64,000 nt of DNA from Thiolapillus brandeum (GTDB taxonomy: Bacteria; Pseudomonadota; Gammaproteobacteria; Chromatiales; Chromatiaceae): assembly GCF_000828615.1 (NCBI RefSeq), contig NZ_AP012273.1:2604001-2668000 (forward strand). Reading direction: 5' to 3'. How positions within the stretch are numbered: the stretch's first letter is position 1; every line of letters begins with the position of its first letter. The notes below the pieces were generated by a model, which saw nothing but the letters and a program-made list of their open reading frames with translations, was not told the origin of the DNA and searched no databases. Position numbers and translations under genes: made by a program. Shown piece after piece: positions 35,598 to 44,915 of the stretch.

Positions 35598-38500
35598 ATG
35601 AAAAGCCCCCCCCAAGTGCCGGGCGGCGGTGTCGCACGCTGGTCCATTCATCATCCGGTAGCGGTGATCATGCTCACCCTGGCGGCTGTAATGCTCGGCC
35701 TGTTCTCCCTGCGGGCGCTCAAGATCGATCTGCTGCCTCATATCATCTATCCCTCCATAGGTGTGCGCATCAATGATCCCGGCGTACCAGCCACCATTAT
35801 GGAAGACCGGATCACCCGCCAGTTGGAAGAACAGCTGGCGATTACCGAGGACGCCATACATATACGTTCAGCCACCCGGGAAGGCCGTGCAGCGGTAGAT
35901 CTGGACTTTGCCTATGGCACGGATATCGATATCGCCCTACGTGATGCCTCCATGCGCCTCGACCGGGCCAAGCGTTTTCTACCGGACACCATAGAATCCC
36001 CCATCATCTACAAACGCGATCCCTCCCAGCTGCCTGCCGCCGAGTATGCCATCAGTTCCCGGTCCATGGATCCCGTACAACTCCGGGAATGGGTGGATTA
36101 CACTCTGGGCAAGTGGCTGATAAATGTCCCCGGCGTGGCGGCAGCCGAAGTGGCGGGTGGCCTGCGCCGGGAAATCCAGATCATTGCGGATCCCGACAGG
36201 CTTTTCGCCCATGGTCTGGACATACTCGACCTGGAAGACAGTATCGAGAAACAAAACCGGGACGTCGCCAGCGGCCGCTTGCGAAACACTACCACGGAGA
36301 TCCCGGTGCAAACCAAGGGGCGTTTCCTGCAGGTTCAGGACATCGAGCAGATTCCCCTGAAACTGAGCACCAGTGCTCCCGGCCTGCACGATATGCGCCT
36401 GGGGGAACTGACCCAGGTCATCGACGGCCATGAAGAACCGCGCATGGACATCCGTCTCAATCGCCAGTCAGCCATCAAGCTGTCTGTTCAGAAGCAGCCT
36501 CAGGCCAACACCGTGGCTACCGTGGACAGGGTCAACCGGCAGCTCGATGCTCTCGAAGACCGGGGCATGCTGCCCCGGGACATTCAGATTACCGCCGTCA
36601 GCGATGAAGCGCACCACATCAGGCGCTCCCTGAGGAACGCGGTCAATGCCGCCCTGAGCGGGGCCTTGCTGGCCATGCTGGTTGTGTACCTGTTTCTTGG
36701 CAGTGTACGCCGCACCCTGATCATTGGCAGCGCCATACCCATCGCCATCCTGGTGACCATCACTCTCATGTCCGCAGTGGATCTCACCTTGAACATCATG
36801 ACTCTGGGAGGACTGGCTCTGGGCATCGGCATGCTGGTGGACAGCACCATCGTCATGCTGGAGAACATATACCGCCATCAGCGGCGGGGCGAAGCCAGTC
36901 TGGATCATGCCAGCCAGGCCGCGGGTGAAGTGACTTCCGCCATCGTTGCATCCACCTCCACCAACCTCGCAGCGGTATTACCCTTTCTGTTCATTGGCGG
37001 TCTCATTGGCCTGTTGTTTCAGGAGCTGATCATCACCATTTCCGCCGCCATACTGGCGTCCATGGTGGTCTCTCTGACCCTGGTGCCTGCCCTGGCTGCC
37101 CGCATTCCCGCCCGGCGCGAAGGCTGGCTGCGCCGGCATATCAACCGGCTCATGGAAAACCTGCAAAACGCCTATGCCTGGATCCTCGCACGTCTTCTCA
37201 GGATCGGCTGGCTGGTGATACTGGTATTCCTGATAATGCTGGCCACTACCACAAAATCCCTGCTGCAACCCATCTCCACCTTTCTTCCCCGCATCGATGA
37301 TGGCCGGGTGGGCATCTACCTTACTGCCGACCGGGGCATCGATGTACGCGAAATGGATGTGATCACGTCCAAAGTGGAAACCCTGGTATTGAACCAGCCG
37401 GAAACCGAATCGGTACTGACCACCGTTGGTGGTTTTACCTTTGGCCGCTCCCGCTATGAAAGCGCCAACCGGGCCAACCTTCAGATCCAGCTCCGCACTC
37501 ACAACCGCAAAATGAACACCGGCCAGTGGGTGAAGAAGATGCGCCGGAAAGTTCAGGCACTCAAGCTGGCAGGCGTCAAGATACGCATTCGCCCCCGGGG
37601 CATCCGTGGGCTGCGTGTCGGACGGGGTGATGATGACGTGAACTTCCAGGCCCGGGGGCCGGATCTTGACATCCTGACTGAGATAGGCAAAAAAATGGCC
37701 GAACGCCTGGCAGAGGTACCGGGCCTGAGAAACATCAAGCAATCCAACGAAAGCGTTACCATGGAGCTGGCCATTCATCCTGACCGGCAGAAGATGTTGC
37801 AGTATGGCCTGGATATGAGCGCCATCGGAAAGGCGGTTCGCTATGCCCTTGAAGGGCGCACGGTGAGCAGCATGACCGACGGCGACCGAAGCATCGATAT
37901 CATACTCATGCTGGACCCCAGGGATGCCGCCACCCCTGGCGACCTGGAAAACATCATTGTGATGACGAACAGTCGTCCCCGCACGGCGGTGCGTCTGGGA
38001 GACATGGCGAGTATCGAACTCAAACCGGCGCCAGCCACCATTATCCGTGAACAACAACAGCGTATCGTCGAGGTGAATGCCACCCTGGACGAAGGTTTCA
38101 ATATGGAGCAGGTGCTCCACCAGGCACAGGGCGTCCTGGATGGTATCGATCTGCCGGATGGTTACAGCATCTACGAAGGCGGCAGCCTGAAAACCCTGCA
38201 GCAAAGCAAGGAAACCGGCTATCAGCTACTCGGCCTGGCTCTGTTCCTGGTGCTGGTGGTCATGGCTGTACAGTATGAATCCCTGCGCAATCCCCTGATC
38301 ATTCTGTTCAGCATCGTATTCTCCCTGATCGGCGTGGCCCTGGGGCTGACAGTGACCCACACTCCCATCTCCATGCCTGTGTGGCTGGGCCTGATCATGC
38401 TCGCGGGTATCGTGGTCAACAACGCCATCATCCTGGTGGAATACATCGAGCTGAAACGGCAGGAAGGAATGAGGAAGCAACAGGCCATCATCACCGCAGC

Positions 38501-38741
38501 GCGCCTGCGCCTGCGCCCCATACTCATGACGACCCTGACCACGGTGGCCGGCATGATACCTTTGGCCATGGCCTGGGGCCAGGGTTCAGAAATGCTTCAG
38601 CCCCTGGCCATCACCATCGTCTCCGGACTGTCGTTCTCCCTGCTGGTGAGCCTGTTGCTGGTACCTGCCACCTATCAATATCTGGGCGCTGGCAACCACG
38701 CACAGGACAGCACCCCGGCCATGAGGACACAGGGCATCTGA
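35598..38741 (+). CDS. RND-family efflux permease
   Basis: 1047 residues with the twelve-helix, two-large-loop RND layout. The first helix is HHPVAVIMLTLAAVML, the proton-relay region reads GGLALGIGMLVDSTIVMLEN near residue 405, and the repeat-unit GLIMLAGIVVNNAIILVEYI is near residue 930. GxxxGxxE-type and porter-domain segments are present. It belongs to the HAE1/hydrophobe group rather than the metal CusA group, judging by the lack of a Met cluster, but the substrate is unknown. It presumably pairs with the adaptor at 33111-34175. Start ATG 35598 gives a short basic N-tail. Confidence 0.92.
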   Translation: MKSPPQVPGGGVARWSIHHPVAVIMLTLAAVMLGLFSLRALKIDLLPHIIYPSIGVRINDPGVPATIMEDRITRQLEEQLAITEDAIHIRSATREGRAAVDLDFAYGTDIDIALRDASMRLDRAKRFLPDTIESPIIYKRDPSQLPAAEYAISSRSMDPVQLREWVDYTLGKWLINVPGVAAAEVAGGLRREIQIIADPDRLFAHGLDILDLEDSIEKQNRDVASGRLRNTTTEIPVQTKGRFLQVQDIEQIPLKLSTSAPGLHDMRLGELTQVIDGHEEPRMDIRLNRQSAIKLSVQKQPQANTVATVDRVNRQLDALEDRGMLPRDIQITAVSDEAHHIRRSLRNAVNAALSGALLAMLVVYLFLGSVRRTLIIGSAIPIAILVTITLMSAVDLTLNIMTLGGLALGIGMLVDSTIVMLENIYRHQRRGEASLDHASQAAGEVTSAIVASTSTNLAAVLPFLFIGGLIGLLFQELIITISAAILASMVVSLTLVPALAARIPARREGWLRRHINRLMENLQNAYAWILARLLRIGWLVILVFLIMLATTTKSLLQPISTFLPRIDDGRVGIYLTADRGIDVREMDVITSKVETLVLNQPETESVLTTVGGFTFGRSRYESANRANLQIQLRTHNRKMNTGQWVKKMRRKVQALKLAGVKIRIRPRGIRGLRVGRGDDDVNFQARGPDLDILTEIGKKMAERLAEVPGLRNIKQSNESVTMELAIHPDRQKMLQYGLDMSAIGKAVRYALEGRTVSSMTDGDRSIDIILMLDPRDAATPGDLENIIVMTNSRPRTAVRLGDMASIELKPAPATIIREQQQRIVEVNATLDEGFNMEQVLHQAQGVLDGIDLPDGYSIYEGGSLKTLQQSKETGYQLLGLALFLVLVVMAVQYESLRNPLIILFSIVFSLIGVALGLTVTHTPISMPVWLGLIMLAGIVVNNAIILVEYIELKRQEGMRKQQAIITAARLRLRPILMTTLTTVAGMIPLAMAWGQGSEMLQPLAITIVSGLSFSLLVSLLLVPATYQYLGAGNHAQDSTPAMRTQGI

Positions 38742-38761
38742 AAAATCCTGGTGGGATAGTT

Positions 38762-39019
38762 TTACGCCGCTGACGAGGACTGAAACACCGGGCAATAAGC
38801 GTTCAGGTGGCAGCCTTTCCAGTAATAGCCATTGAGCTTGTCAGTGACATAATTGGCGACTTCCCGATCCGCATCGCCCAATTCCACGCGCCACTCCACG
38901 CACTTTCCCTGATACTCGGCGCAGGGCGCCACCTGCCTGACCGGGTGATATTGTTCCACCAGTTCCTTCAGTTCCTTTTTTTCTACCTTGTCTGGAAGAT
39001 CACTTAGCAGAATCACCAT
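38762..39019 (-). CDS. Small RRM-like RNA-binding protein
   Basis: 85 residues with the start of an RRM-type beta-alpha-beta fold: VILLSDLPDKVEKKELKEL at the N-terminus and a later helix-strand ADREVANYVTDKLNGYYWKG resembling the RNP2/helix 2 region. The aromatic RNP1 is not obvious, so RNA binding is tentative. It starts within the last 20 bases of the cbiX-like gene in another frame, with AGGTAAGA before the ATG, so it is coupled to it. Confidence 0.65.
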   Translation of the reverse strand: MVILLSDLPDKVEKKELKELVEQYHPVRQVAPCAEYQGKCVEWRVELGDADREVANYVTDKLNGYYWKGCHLNAYCPVFQSSSAA

Positions 39020-39392
39020 TTTTCTTACCTCCTACAGCGAGTTCGACCAGGAGCCTGGAGACTCCCGGTGCAGACCCCAGATAGGGCGCAAGAACAATGG
39101 ATGCCTTGGGATGGAGGCGTCTCGCCTCTTCCACTTCTGCAGGAATGTCTTCACTGACATGCCGTCCCGCTGAAAGGAAGTATGGCAAAACCACCACCCG
39201 ATCTGCGCCAGCCTCGACGCATTGGCCGATACCTTCAGGAATAGAAGGCTCGGCCAGTTCGAGAAAACCGGCTCTAACCAGGAAAAACTCCTCCCCGGCA
39301 GCTTCTTGTTCGATACGGCGACAGAGCTTCCTCACTTCTTCATTGGAAGTCTCGCGCCGGCTGCCGTGTGCAACCACCAGCAGGGCGTTCAT
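39000..39392 (-). CDS. cbiX: Small CbiX/SirB-type sirohydrochlorin chelatase
   Basis: 130 residues, the length of the homodimeric CbiX(S) class. LLVVAHGSRR carries the N-terminal metal-binding His and VVVLPYFLSAGRHVSEDIP carries the second His. These enzymes insert Fe or Co into sirohydrochlorin. It overlaps the pepN stop by 4 bases. Because CysG in the same window already has ferrochelatase activity, this is a second chelatase for siroheme or a cobalt route. Confidence 0.85.
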   Translation of the reverse strand: MNALLVVAHGSRRETSNEEVRKLCRRIEQEAAGEEFFLVRAGFLELAEPSIPEGIGQCVEAGADRVVVLPYFLSAGRHVSEDIPAEVEEARRLHPKASIVLAPYLGSAPGVSRLLVELAVGGKKNGDSAK

Positions 39393-42025
39393 CCCTGCAG
39401 GCTCTTGCTGGCCACTTCATAGACATCACGGGAAATACCGTTCTGCCCAGCTACCCGTTCGAGCTGACCCCTGGCCAGCTCCCGTCGGGCTTTATCGTAG
39501 TGGCGCCAGCGCGCCATGCTTCTGAGCAGGCGCGCTGCTATCTGGGGATTGATGCCATCCAATTGCAGCACCTTGTCCACCAGGAAAGTATAGCCCTTTC
39601 CGTCGGCAGAATGAAAACAAAACGGATTTCCCATGGCAAAACTGCCAATCAGAGCACGCACCTTGTTCGGATTGGTGATGGAAAAAGCCGGATGCTCCTG
39701 CAGCGCCATCACCCGCTCCAGGGTGTCCTTGCGGCTGGAGCGGGCCTGCACACTGAACCACTTGTCCATTACCAGGGGATCCGCGTGCCAACGGGCGGCA
39801 AAATCATCCAGCAGTTCCTGACGGGCGGGATGGTCTCCATCGGCCACCAGGGTCAGGGCATGGATCACGTCAGTCATATTGTGCCCGGCCTGATATTGCT
39901 GCACACAAAGATCCACCGCTTCCCTGCTGCCCGAGGCTGTCAGGTAAGTGAGCAGCAGATTTTTTAGACGCCGCCTCCCTATGGTCTCGGGGGTGACCTG
40001 ATACTCCCCCTCCTCTCCCAAATCCCGGTAGTGAGACAACAAGTCATCATGCAGCCTCTTGCCAATATGCGCCTTCACCTGCTCCCGGGCAGCGTGGATC
40101 CCCTCCACGTCCACGACTTCCATGCGTTCTCCCAGAAGAGACTCCGAAGGCAGGGACAGCACCTCGGAAAGCAGGGCCGGGTCGCTGTGCGCGGCATCCA
40201 GAGCCCGATGGAAAGCATGGGTGAATTCCGCCAGCATATCCGCCCCTTCCGGCGCCTGCTCCACCAGCTTGAGCAACACCCGCTGGGCCAACTCCTGCCC
40301 CGCATCCCAGCGGTTAAAACCATCGCTGTCGTGGGCCATGAGGAATACCAACTCCGCGTCACTGTATGGGTAATTCAGCTTCACCGGAGCGGAGAACCCC
40401 CGCAACAGGGACGGCACGGGGGCTTCGGGCAGATTGCGGAATTCAAAGGTCTGCTCTTTTTCCATCACCTCCAGGAGTTCCGGGCGGGCGCTGCCGTCTG
40501 AGCGATCCAGGGGCATATCCCGGCCATGGCTGTCCAGCAGGCCCACGACCAGGGGAATATGAAAGGGGGGCTTGTTCTTTTGTCCCGGAGTATCCGGCAC
40601 CGATTGCCGCACCTGCAGGCGGTAAACCTGCTCATCAGGATGATATTCTCCCTGCACGGTAAGTTCCGGAGTACCCGCATAGTCGTACCAATGACGGAAC
40701 TGGGTCAGGTCCCGCCCCGAGGCATCCTCCATGCAGCGGACGAAATCATCCGTGGTCACCGCCTGGCCGTCAAAACGGTCGAAGTATATGTCCGTAGCCT
40801 TGCGGAACAGTTCCGGACCGAGGAGGTTGGCCTGCATGCGCACCACTTCCGCGCCCTTTTCATACACGGTCACGGTATAGAAATTGTTGATCTCCATGTA
40901 GGAAGCCGGACGTACGGGATGCGCCATGGGACTGTCATCTTCCGCAAACTGGTGGGCGCGCAGCATACGCACATCGTCGATGCGTTTTATGCCCCGGGCT
41001 CCCATATCCGAGGAGAATTCCTGGTCACGGTACACGGTAAAGCCTTCCTTCAGGGACAATTGGAACCAGTCCCGGCAAGTGATGCGGTTACCGGTCCAGT
41101 TATGAAAATACTCATGGGCAATGACCGCTTCTATCCCAAGGTAGTCATCGTCCGTCGCCGTATCCGGCCGGGCCAGGACATACTTGGAGTTGAAGATATT
41201 CAGCCCCTTGTTCTCCATGGCCCCCATATTGAAGTCATTCACCGCCACGATATTGAACACGTCCAGGTCATACTCCCGGCCATATTTCTCCTCGTCCCAG
41301 CGCATGGACCGGATGAGCGACTGCATGGCATGATCACACTTGTCGATGTTCTCAGGCTCCACGTAGATACGCAGCCGCACCGGGCGTCCGGAGGCCGTCT
41401 CGAAACTGTCCTCGATGTATTTCAATTTCCCGGCCACCAGGGCAAACAGATAACTGGGCTTGGGATGAGGATCTTCCCATTCCGCATAGTGACGGTTGTC
41501 CGGAAGTTCTCCCCGTTCCAGGGGATTGCCGTTGGACAAGAGTACCGGGTACTTGTCCCGGTCTGCCTCCAGGCGCACCTTGAACCGGGCCATGACATCC
41601 GGACGATCCAGGTACCAGGTAATATGCCGGAAGCCTTCTGCCTCACACTGGGTACAGAACATGGAGCCACTACGGTACAGACCTTGCAAAGTGGTGTTCT
41701 TTTCCGGCGCCAGTTCGACTTCTGATTCCAGCACAAACTGCTCCGGCGGGTTGAACAGAACCAATCCCTGATCATCGATACCATAAGCATCCCCATGCAG
41801 CTCACTGCCATCCAGGCGCAACCACACGGGTTTCAGCCCCTCCCCATCCAGGCGCAGTTCCGCCGCCTGCCCGGTAAAAGCCGGATTGCGCTCCAGGGTC
41901 AGGCGGGAAATGACCCGGGTGCCCTTTTCATGCAGGCGAAAATCCAGATCCACAGTCCGAATGACCCAGGGCACCGGCTGATAATCTTTTAGGTAGATGG
42001 TTCTTGGACTGGCTTCTTTCCACAT
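39389..42025 (-). CDS. pepN: Aminopeptidase N (M1 family)
   Basis: About 878 residues, close to E. coli PepN (870). The substrate-binding exopeptidase motif GAMEN and the zinc motif HEYFHNWTGNR, with the downstream Glu in LKEGFTVYRDQEF, are intact. The N-terminus at ATG 42025 (MWKEASPRTI) matches the family start; a further upstream frame to 42109 has no similarity. It trims N-terminal residues from peptides. First gene of the pepN-cbiX-RRM unit, divergent from grxC. Confidence 0.95.
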   Translation of the reverse strand: MWKEASPRTIYLKDYQPVPWVIRTVDLDFRLHEKGTRVISRLTLERNPAFTGQAAELRLDGEGLKPVWLRLDGSELHGDAYGIDDQGLVLFNPPEQFVLESEVELAPEKNTTLQGLYRSGSMFCTQCEAEGFRHITWYLDRPDVMARFKVRLEADRDKYPVLLSNGNPLERGELPDNRHYAEWEDPHPKPSYLFALVAGKLKYIEDSFETASGRPVRLRIYVEPENIDKCDHAMQSLIRSMRWDEEKYGREYDLDVFNIVAVNDFNMGAMENKGLNIFNSKYVLARPDTATDDDYLGIEAVIAHEYFHNWTGNRITCRDWFQLSLKEGFTVYRDQEFSSDMGARGIKRIDDVRMLRAHQFAEDDSPMAHPVRPASYMEINNFYTVTVYEKGAEVVRMQANLLGPELFRKATDIYFDRFDGQAVTTDDFVRCMEDASGRDLTQFRHWYDYAGTPELTVQGEYHPDEQVYRLQVRQSVPDTPGQKNKPPFHIPLVVGLLDSHGRDMPLDRSDGSARPELLEVMEKEQTFEFRNLPEAPVPSLLRGFSAPVKLNYPYSDAELVFLMAHDSDGFNRWDAGQELAQRVLLKLVEQAPEGADMLAEFTHAFHRALDAAHSDPALLSEVLSLPSESLLGERMEVVDVEGIHAAREQVKAHIGKRLHDDLLSHYRDLGEEGEYQVTPETIGRRRLKNLLLTYLTASGSREAVDLCVQQYQAGHNMTDVIHALTLVADGDHPARQELLDDFAARWHADPLVMDKWFSVQARSSRKDTLERVMALQEHPAFSITNPNKVRALIGSFAMGNPFCFHSADGKGYTFLVDKVLQLDGINPQIAARLLRSMARWRHYDKARRELARGQLERVAGQNGISRDVYEVASKSLQG

Positions 42026-42168
42026 GGCGGCAGGCTTCCTGCTGATTGAAAAGACACAGTTTACCCTGTTTTCCAGGTCGATAAAGATGCTAGGATAGGG
42101 GAAAAGCATTCACAGCAGCCGGCAATTGGCGGTTGTGTACAACCAGAACATCCCCGAGGAGTATTGCA

Positions 42169-42492
42169 GTGTCTTCACCCCGTGTCGTCGTCTATTCAAC
42201 CGCCATGTGTCCCTATTGCGTCCGCGCCAAATCCCTGTTGCAGGGAAAGGGCGTCGAGTATGAGGAAATTCGCGTGGATCTGGACCGGGACCTGATGGTG
42301 GAAATGATGCAGCGCAGCAACCGCCGCACAGTACCCCAGATTTTTATCGATGACCTTCACGTAGGAGGCTTCGATGACATGGCCCAACTGGATGCCTATG
42401 GCAAGCTCGATCCCCTGCTGGGCCTGGCCCCCCATGGTGAAGAACCCGCCTTCGCTCACAGCCCTGACGCCTCTGAGGATGGCCCTACCTGA
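42169..42492 (+). CDS. grxC: Glutaredoxin 3 (GrxC)
   Basis: About 107 residues. A dithiol glutaredoxin with CPYC at residues ~13-16 (YSTAMCPYCVRAKSLL), the cis-Pro segment RRTVPQIFIDDLHVGG and GFDDMAQLD. It reduces disulfides and glutathionylated proteins with glutathione. The start is GTG at 42169 with GAGGAG eight bases upstream; the longer ATG frame at 42133 has no family support. The last ~20 residues are an extra acidic tail. First gene of grxC-hslR-hypothetical. Confidence 0.9.
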   Translation: MSSPRVVVYSTAMCPYCVRAKSLLQGKGVEYEEIRVDLDRDLMVEMMQRSNRRTVPQIFIDDLHVGGFDDMAQLDAYGKLDPLLGLAPHGEEPAFAHSPDASEDGPT

Positions 42493-42494
42493 TC

Positions 42495-42884
42495 ATGTCT
42501 GATGCAGACCGAATGCGCCTGGACAAATGGCTCTGGGCCGCACGTTTCTACAAGACCCGCAAGCTGGCTGCCGAAGCGGTCTCCGGGGGCAAGGTGCATC
42601 TGAACGGTCAACGCAGCAAGCCGGGCAAGGAAGTCAGTCCCGGCAGCCGCCTGCATATCACCAAAAACGGGCTGGAATGGGATATCGAGGTTCTGGTGCT
42701 GCCCAAACAGCGCCGGCCCGCTTCCGAAGCCGCTGGTTTCTGGTCTGAATCACAACGAAGCCTTGAACACCGGGAAAAGCAGCTGGCCCTGTTGCGCGCC
42801 GCCCGTGCTGCCGCCCCCGTACACACCGAAGGCCGTCCCAGCAAAAAGGACAGGCGCCTGATTCATCGTTTCAAACAACAATGA
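42495..42884 (+). CDS. hslR: Ribosome-associated heat-shock protein Hsp15 (HslR)
   Basis: 129 residues. The N-terminal S4 RNA-binding domain reads MRLDKWLWAARFYKTRKLA and AVSGGKVHLNGQRSKPGKEV, and the tail is basic with KKDRRLIHRFKQQ. Hsp15 binds 50S subunits carrying a nascent chain and helps recycle stalled ribosomes. It starts two bases after grxC and overlaps the next gene by 4 bases. Confidence 0.92.
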   Translation: MSDADRMRLDKWLWAARFYKTRKLAAEAVSGGKVHLNGQRSKPGKEVSPGSRLHITKNGLEWDIEVLVLPKQRRPASEAAGFWSESQRSLEHREKQLALLRAARAAAPVHTEGRPSKKDRRLIHRFKQQ

Positions 42885-43345
42885 TCGACGAAGACTTTTA
42901 CCGCCAGACCTACCAGGAGGTCAATCCGGATCACTGTATATTCGAAAAAGGCATGCTCACCAACCAATGCCTCTGCAGCCGCAACCAAAAGCTGCTCATC
43001 GCCGAACGCGAAGCTGCCAGCTGCACAGACAAGGACGCCCAGGCCCGCTGCCGGGAGTTTCTGAATACCCTTCAGCAGCAGGCGCGTTTTGCTCTGAAAC
43101 TGCGGGATGCCGGACAAAAGCTCGGGCATGTGAAGGCTGTGAAGGTACAGATTGGCGGCCTGCGGGGCTTATACCAGGCTTTGCACCCTGATCAGACAAT
43201 ACCGACTCCCCTGCCGGAGGTAGCAGGCCTGCTGGAAGAGGCGTTGCGAGCCTGGAAGAGTTTTGACCAGCTCCCTTTTCAGGACATCATTCCGGAAATC
43301 GGCCGTTGGGAACCCCGCCGACGCAGGCCCCGGCGAAAACGATAA
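42881..43345 (+). CDS. Conserved hypothetical protein with N-terminal cysteines, 154 aa
   Basis: Not recognised. The first 60 residues carry His/Cys residues spaced as HCIFEKGMLTNQCLC and then ASC...ARC, which could bind a metal or form disulfides. The middle is helical and the last 12 residues are almost all Arg (EPRRRRPRRKR), suggesting nucleic-acid or ribosome contact. The start overlaps hslR as ATGA, so it is co-translated. Confidence 0.72.
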   Translation: MIDEDFYRQTYQEVNPDHCIFEKGMLTNQCLCSRNQKLLIAEREAASCTDKDAQARCREFLNTLQQQARFALKLRDAGQKLGHVKAVKVQIGGLRGLYQALHPDQTIPTPLPEVAGLLEEALRAWKSFDQLPFQDIIPEIGRWEPRRRRPRRKR

Positions 43346-43347
43346 CA

Positions 43348-43459
43348 CCTGGGAGTCTGTCGGATTTAACGCTGTTTGGCTGCAAATCCCTGGATGGCGG
43401 AAATGCCGATTGTGCAGGAGCAATAATTGGTCAAACGGTCAAACCCGAAAGACTCCTAG
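43348..43459. repeat. Short element with imperfect terminal inverted repeats, overlapping dsrS end
   Basis: The left end CCTGGGAGTCTGTCGGATTTAAC and the right end read in reverse, CCTAGGAGTCTTTCGGGTTTGAC, match at 18 of 23 positions over a 112-base span. It lies between convergent genes, and the right repeat contains the TAG stop codon of dsrS. It resembles a small non-autonomous mobile element, but I see no second copy in the window. Confidence 0.5.
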
Positions 43460-44571
43460 GGAACCTGGCGCAAACGGTTTATGTGGTTCCGGTAGGGCTC
43501 GAGGATAGGCTGCAACTTGCGCCTCATGAGTGTACCAATGGCATCTGAGCGACCGAACACCGGCCGAACCATGCCATATCCCGACCCCGCAAGCACCCGC
43601 ATGGCCGCCAGCTCAGGGGCCAGTCCGGCGTCCAGATCCAGGATCTGTTGCACCAGGGCATTGCCCTTGTCAGAAACCCAGGTTTCCGCTTCCTTCTCCA
43701 GGTCTTCGATAGTGGCATCCGCCCGGCCTTCCGGCCTCACTGTAGAGAAGTAGTCGGCAGCAGCATCCAGCACCCGATTGACCACATCCTGGGTGCCGGG
43801 CTTTTCCAGCACCTTGTCCAGGGTCGCCAGCCAGGCCTGCCCTGACGGGGAAAGCACGCGGTAGAGCTGCTCTGCCAGGGGATTTCCCCTATGGATCATG
43901 GCCTGCAATTCGTCCTGAAGCCTTTCCCAGGCAGGTGCTGAAACCCCTTGTTCCGGCAGATCATCCGGCAGGGCCGTGAGAAATCCCACATAAAAGGCAT
44001 TTTTGCGCCGCGCCCGTTTCCACAGATCCTCTTTTATCCCCTGGCCAAGCAAACCCGGCTGCAGCACCAGCTGCACCGTATCCATGATCTTTTCTGCTTC
44101 AGTTTCGAAGGGGAGGAATTCGACCAAGTAGGCTGCCAGCACTGGACCCATTTCACCGTTCACCACTTCTGCTGTGCGCAGCATCTGGCGGGCGTTCTCG
44201 GCGTCCTCCAGGGCCCACCAGGCTTTGCGCGCCAAGTCGTCTGTAAGCTCTTCGGAATAGGCAATGGCAACCACGGCTTCCGGTTCCCCCAGCAACAGCA
44301 GAGCTTCCAGGTTGTCACTGCTGAGGTGCCCCATACGCGACCACACATGACGGGGATAGCCCGATGGGGTTCCCAGGGCGTGCATGGAGAGCATCTCCCG
44401 AATCTGTTTCAAATACGGTTCGTCACGGCCGGTGGGATTCAGGGGGATTTCCATCTCACCCTTGTCGGAAAGCGCATACAGGATCATGCGCGATTCATCG
44501 ATGCGAATGGCCTGGGGCCGGTTGGCCAGCATTACATTCAGACGCAGGGAATCTTCTGGCGCCAGTTCCAT
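43456..44571 (-). CDS. dsrS: DsrS, conserved dsr-operon protein
   Basis: A 371-residue soluble protein with no recognised domain. It is assigned by position as the last gene of the dsr operon and by size (A. vinosum DsrS is about 41 kDa). The sequence is helical and acidic in the first half, with a WSRMGHLSSDNLEALLLLGEPEAV segment. The family role is unproven; DsrS has been suggested to affect regulation of the operon. It starts 12 bases after dsrR. Confidence 0.8.
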   Translation of the reverse strand: MELAPEDSLRLNVMLANRPQAIRIDESRMILYALSDKGEMEIPLNPTGRDEPYLKQIREMLSMHALGTPSGYPRHVWSRMGHLSSDNLEALLLLGEPEAVVAIAYSEELTDDLARKAWWALEDAENARQMLRTAEVVNGEMGPVLAAYLVEFLPFETEAEKIMDTVQLVLQPGLLGQGIKEDLWKRARRKNAFYVGFLTALPDDLPEQGVSAPAWERLQDELQAMIHRGNPLAEQLYRVLSPSGQAWLATLDKVLEKPGTQDVVNRVLDAAADYFSTVRPEGRADATIEDLEKEAETWVSDKGNALVQQILDLDAGLAPELAAMRVLAGSGYGMVRPVFGRSDAIGTLMRRKLQPILEPYRNHINRLRQVP

Positions 44572-44583
44572 CGTCAGGACTGA

Positions 44584-44898
44584 TCAGTTGACCTTGGGTG
44601 GCACATAGTGGGGGTCGGCGGGATTGAGAAAAACAAACTGCCAGCTACCATCATCCAGCTCGACAAAATCCAATACGCACTCATCCAGGTATTTGTCGAA
44701 GCTGGGATCCATGATGACTTCCACGCCTTCGGTCTGAATACGCTTGTCCGTGTCTGCCGGTTCATCGAATCCCATATGGTAGGAAAAGGAACCATCCTTG
44801 TTTTCCCGAACAGCCATGCGCAACGCCATTCCTTCGGTGCCACCCTGTTCGGCGGCGATTTTTATCTGCTTTGCTGCAGCGGGAGTAATTGTGAACAT
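44584..44898 (-). CDS. dsrR: DsrR, A-type scaffold-like protein without cluster cysteines
   Basis: About 104 residues with the IscA/HesB fold (MFTITPAAAKQIKIAA, then GMALRMAVRENKDGSFSYHMGF). Three Cys bind Fe-S in true IscA, two of them in a C-terminal CGC. Here the C-terminus ends HYVPPKVN and only one Cys (DECVLDF) remains, as expected for DsrR. In A. vinosum DsrR does not carry a cluster and acts after transcription on dsr proteins. The ATG at 44898 matches the family start. It lies 17 bases after dsrN. Confidence 0.9.
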   Translation of the reverse strand: MFTITPAAAKQIKIAAEQGGTEGMALRMAVRENKDGSFSYHMGFDEPADTDKRIQTEGVEVIMDPSFDKYLDECVLDFVELDDGSWQFVFLNPADPHYVPPKVN

Positions 44899-44915
44899 AT
44901 TCTGGTTATACCTCT

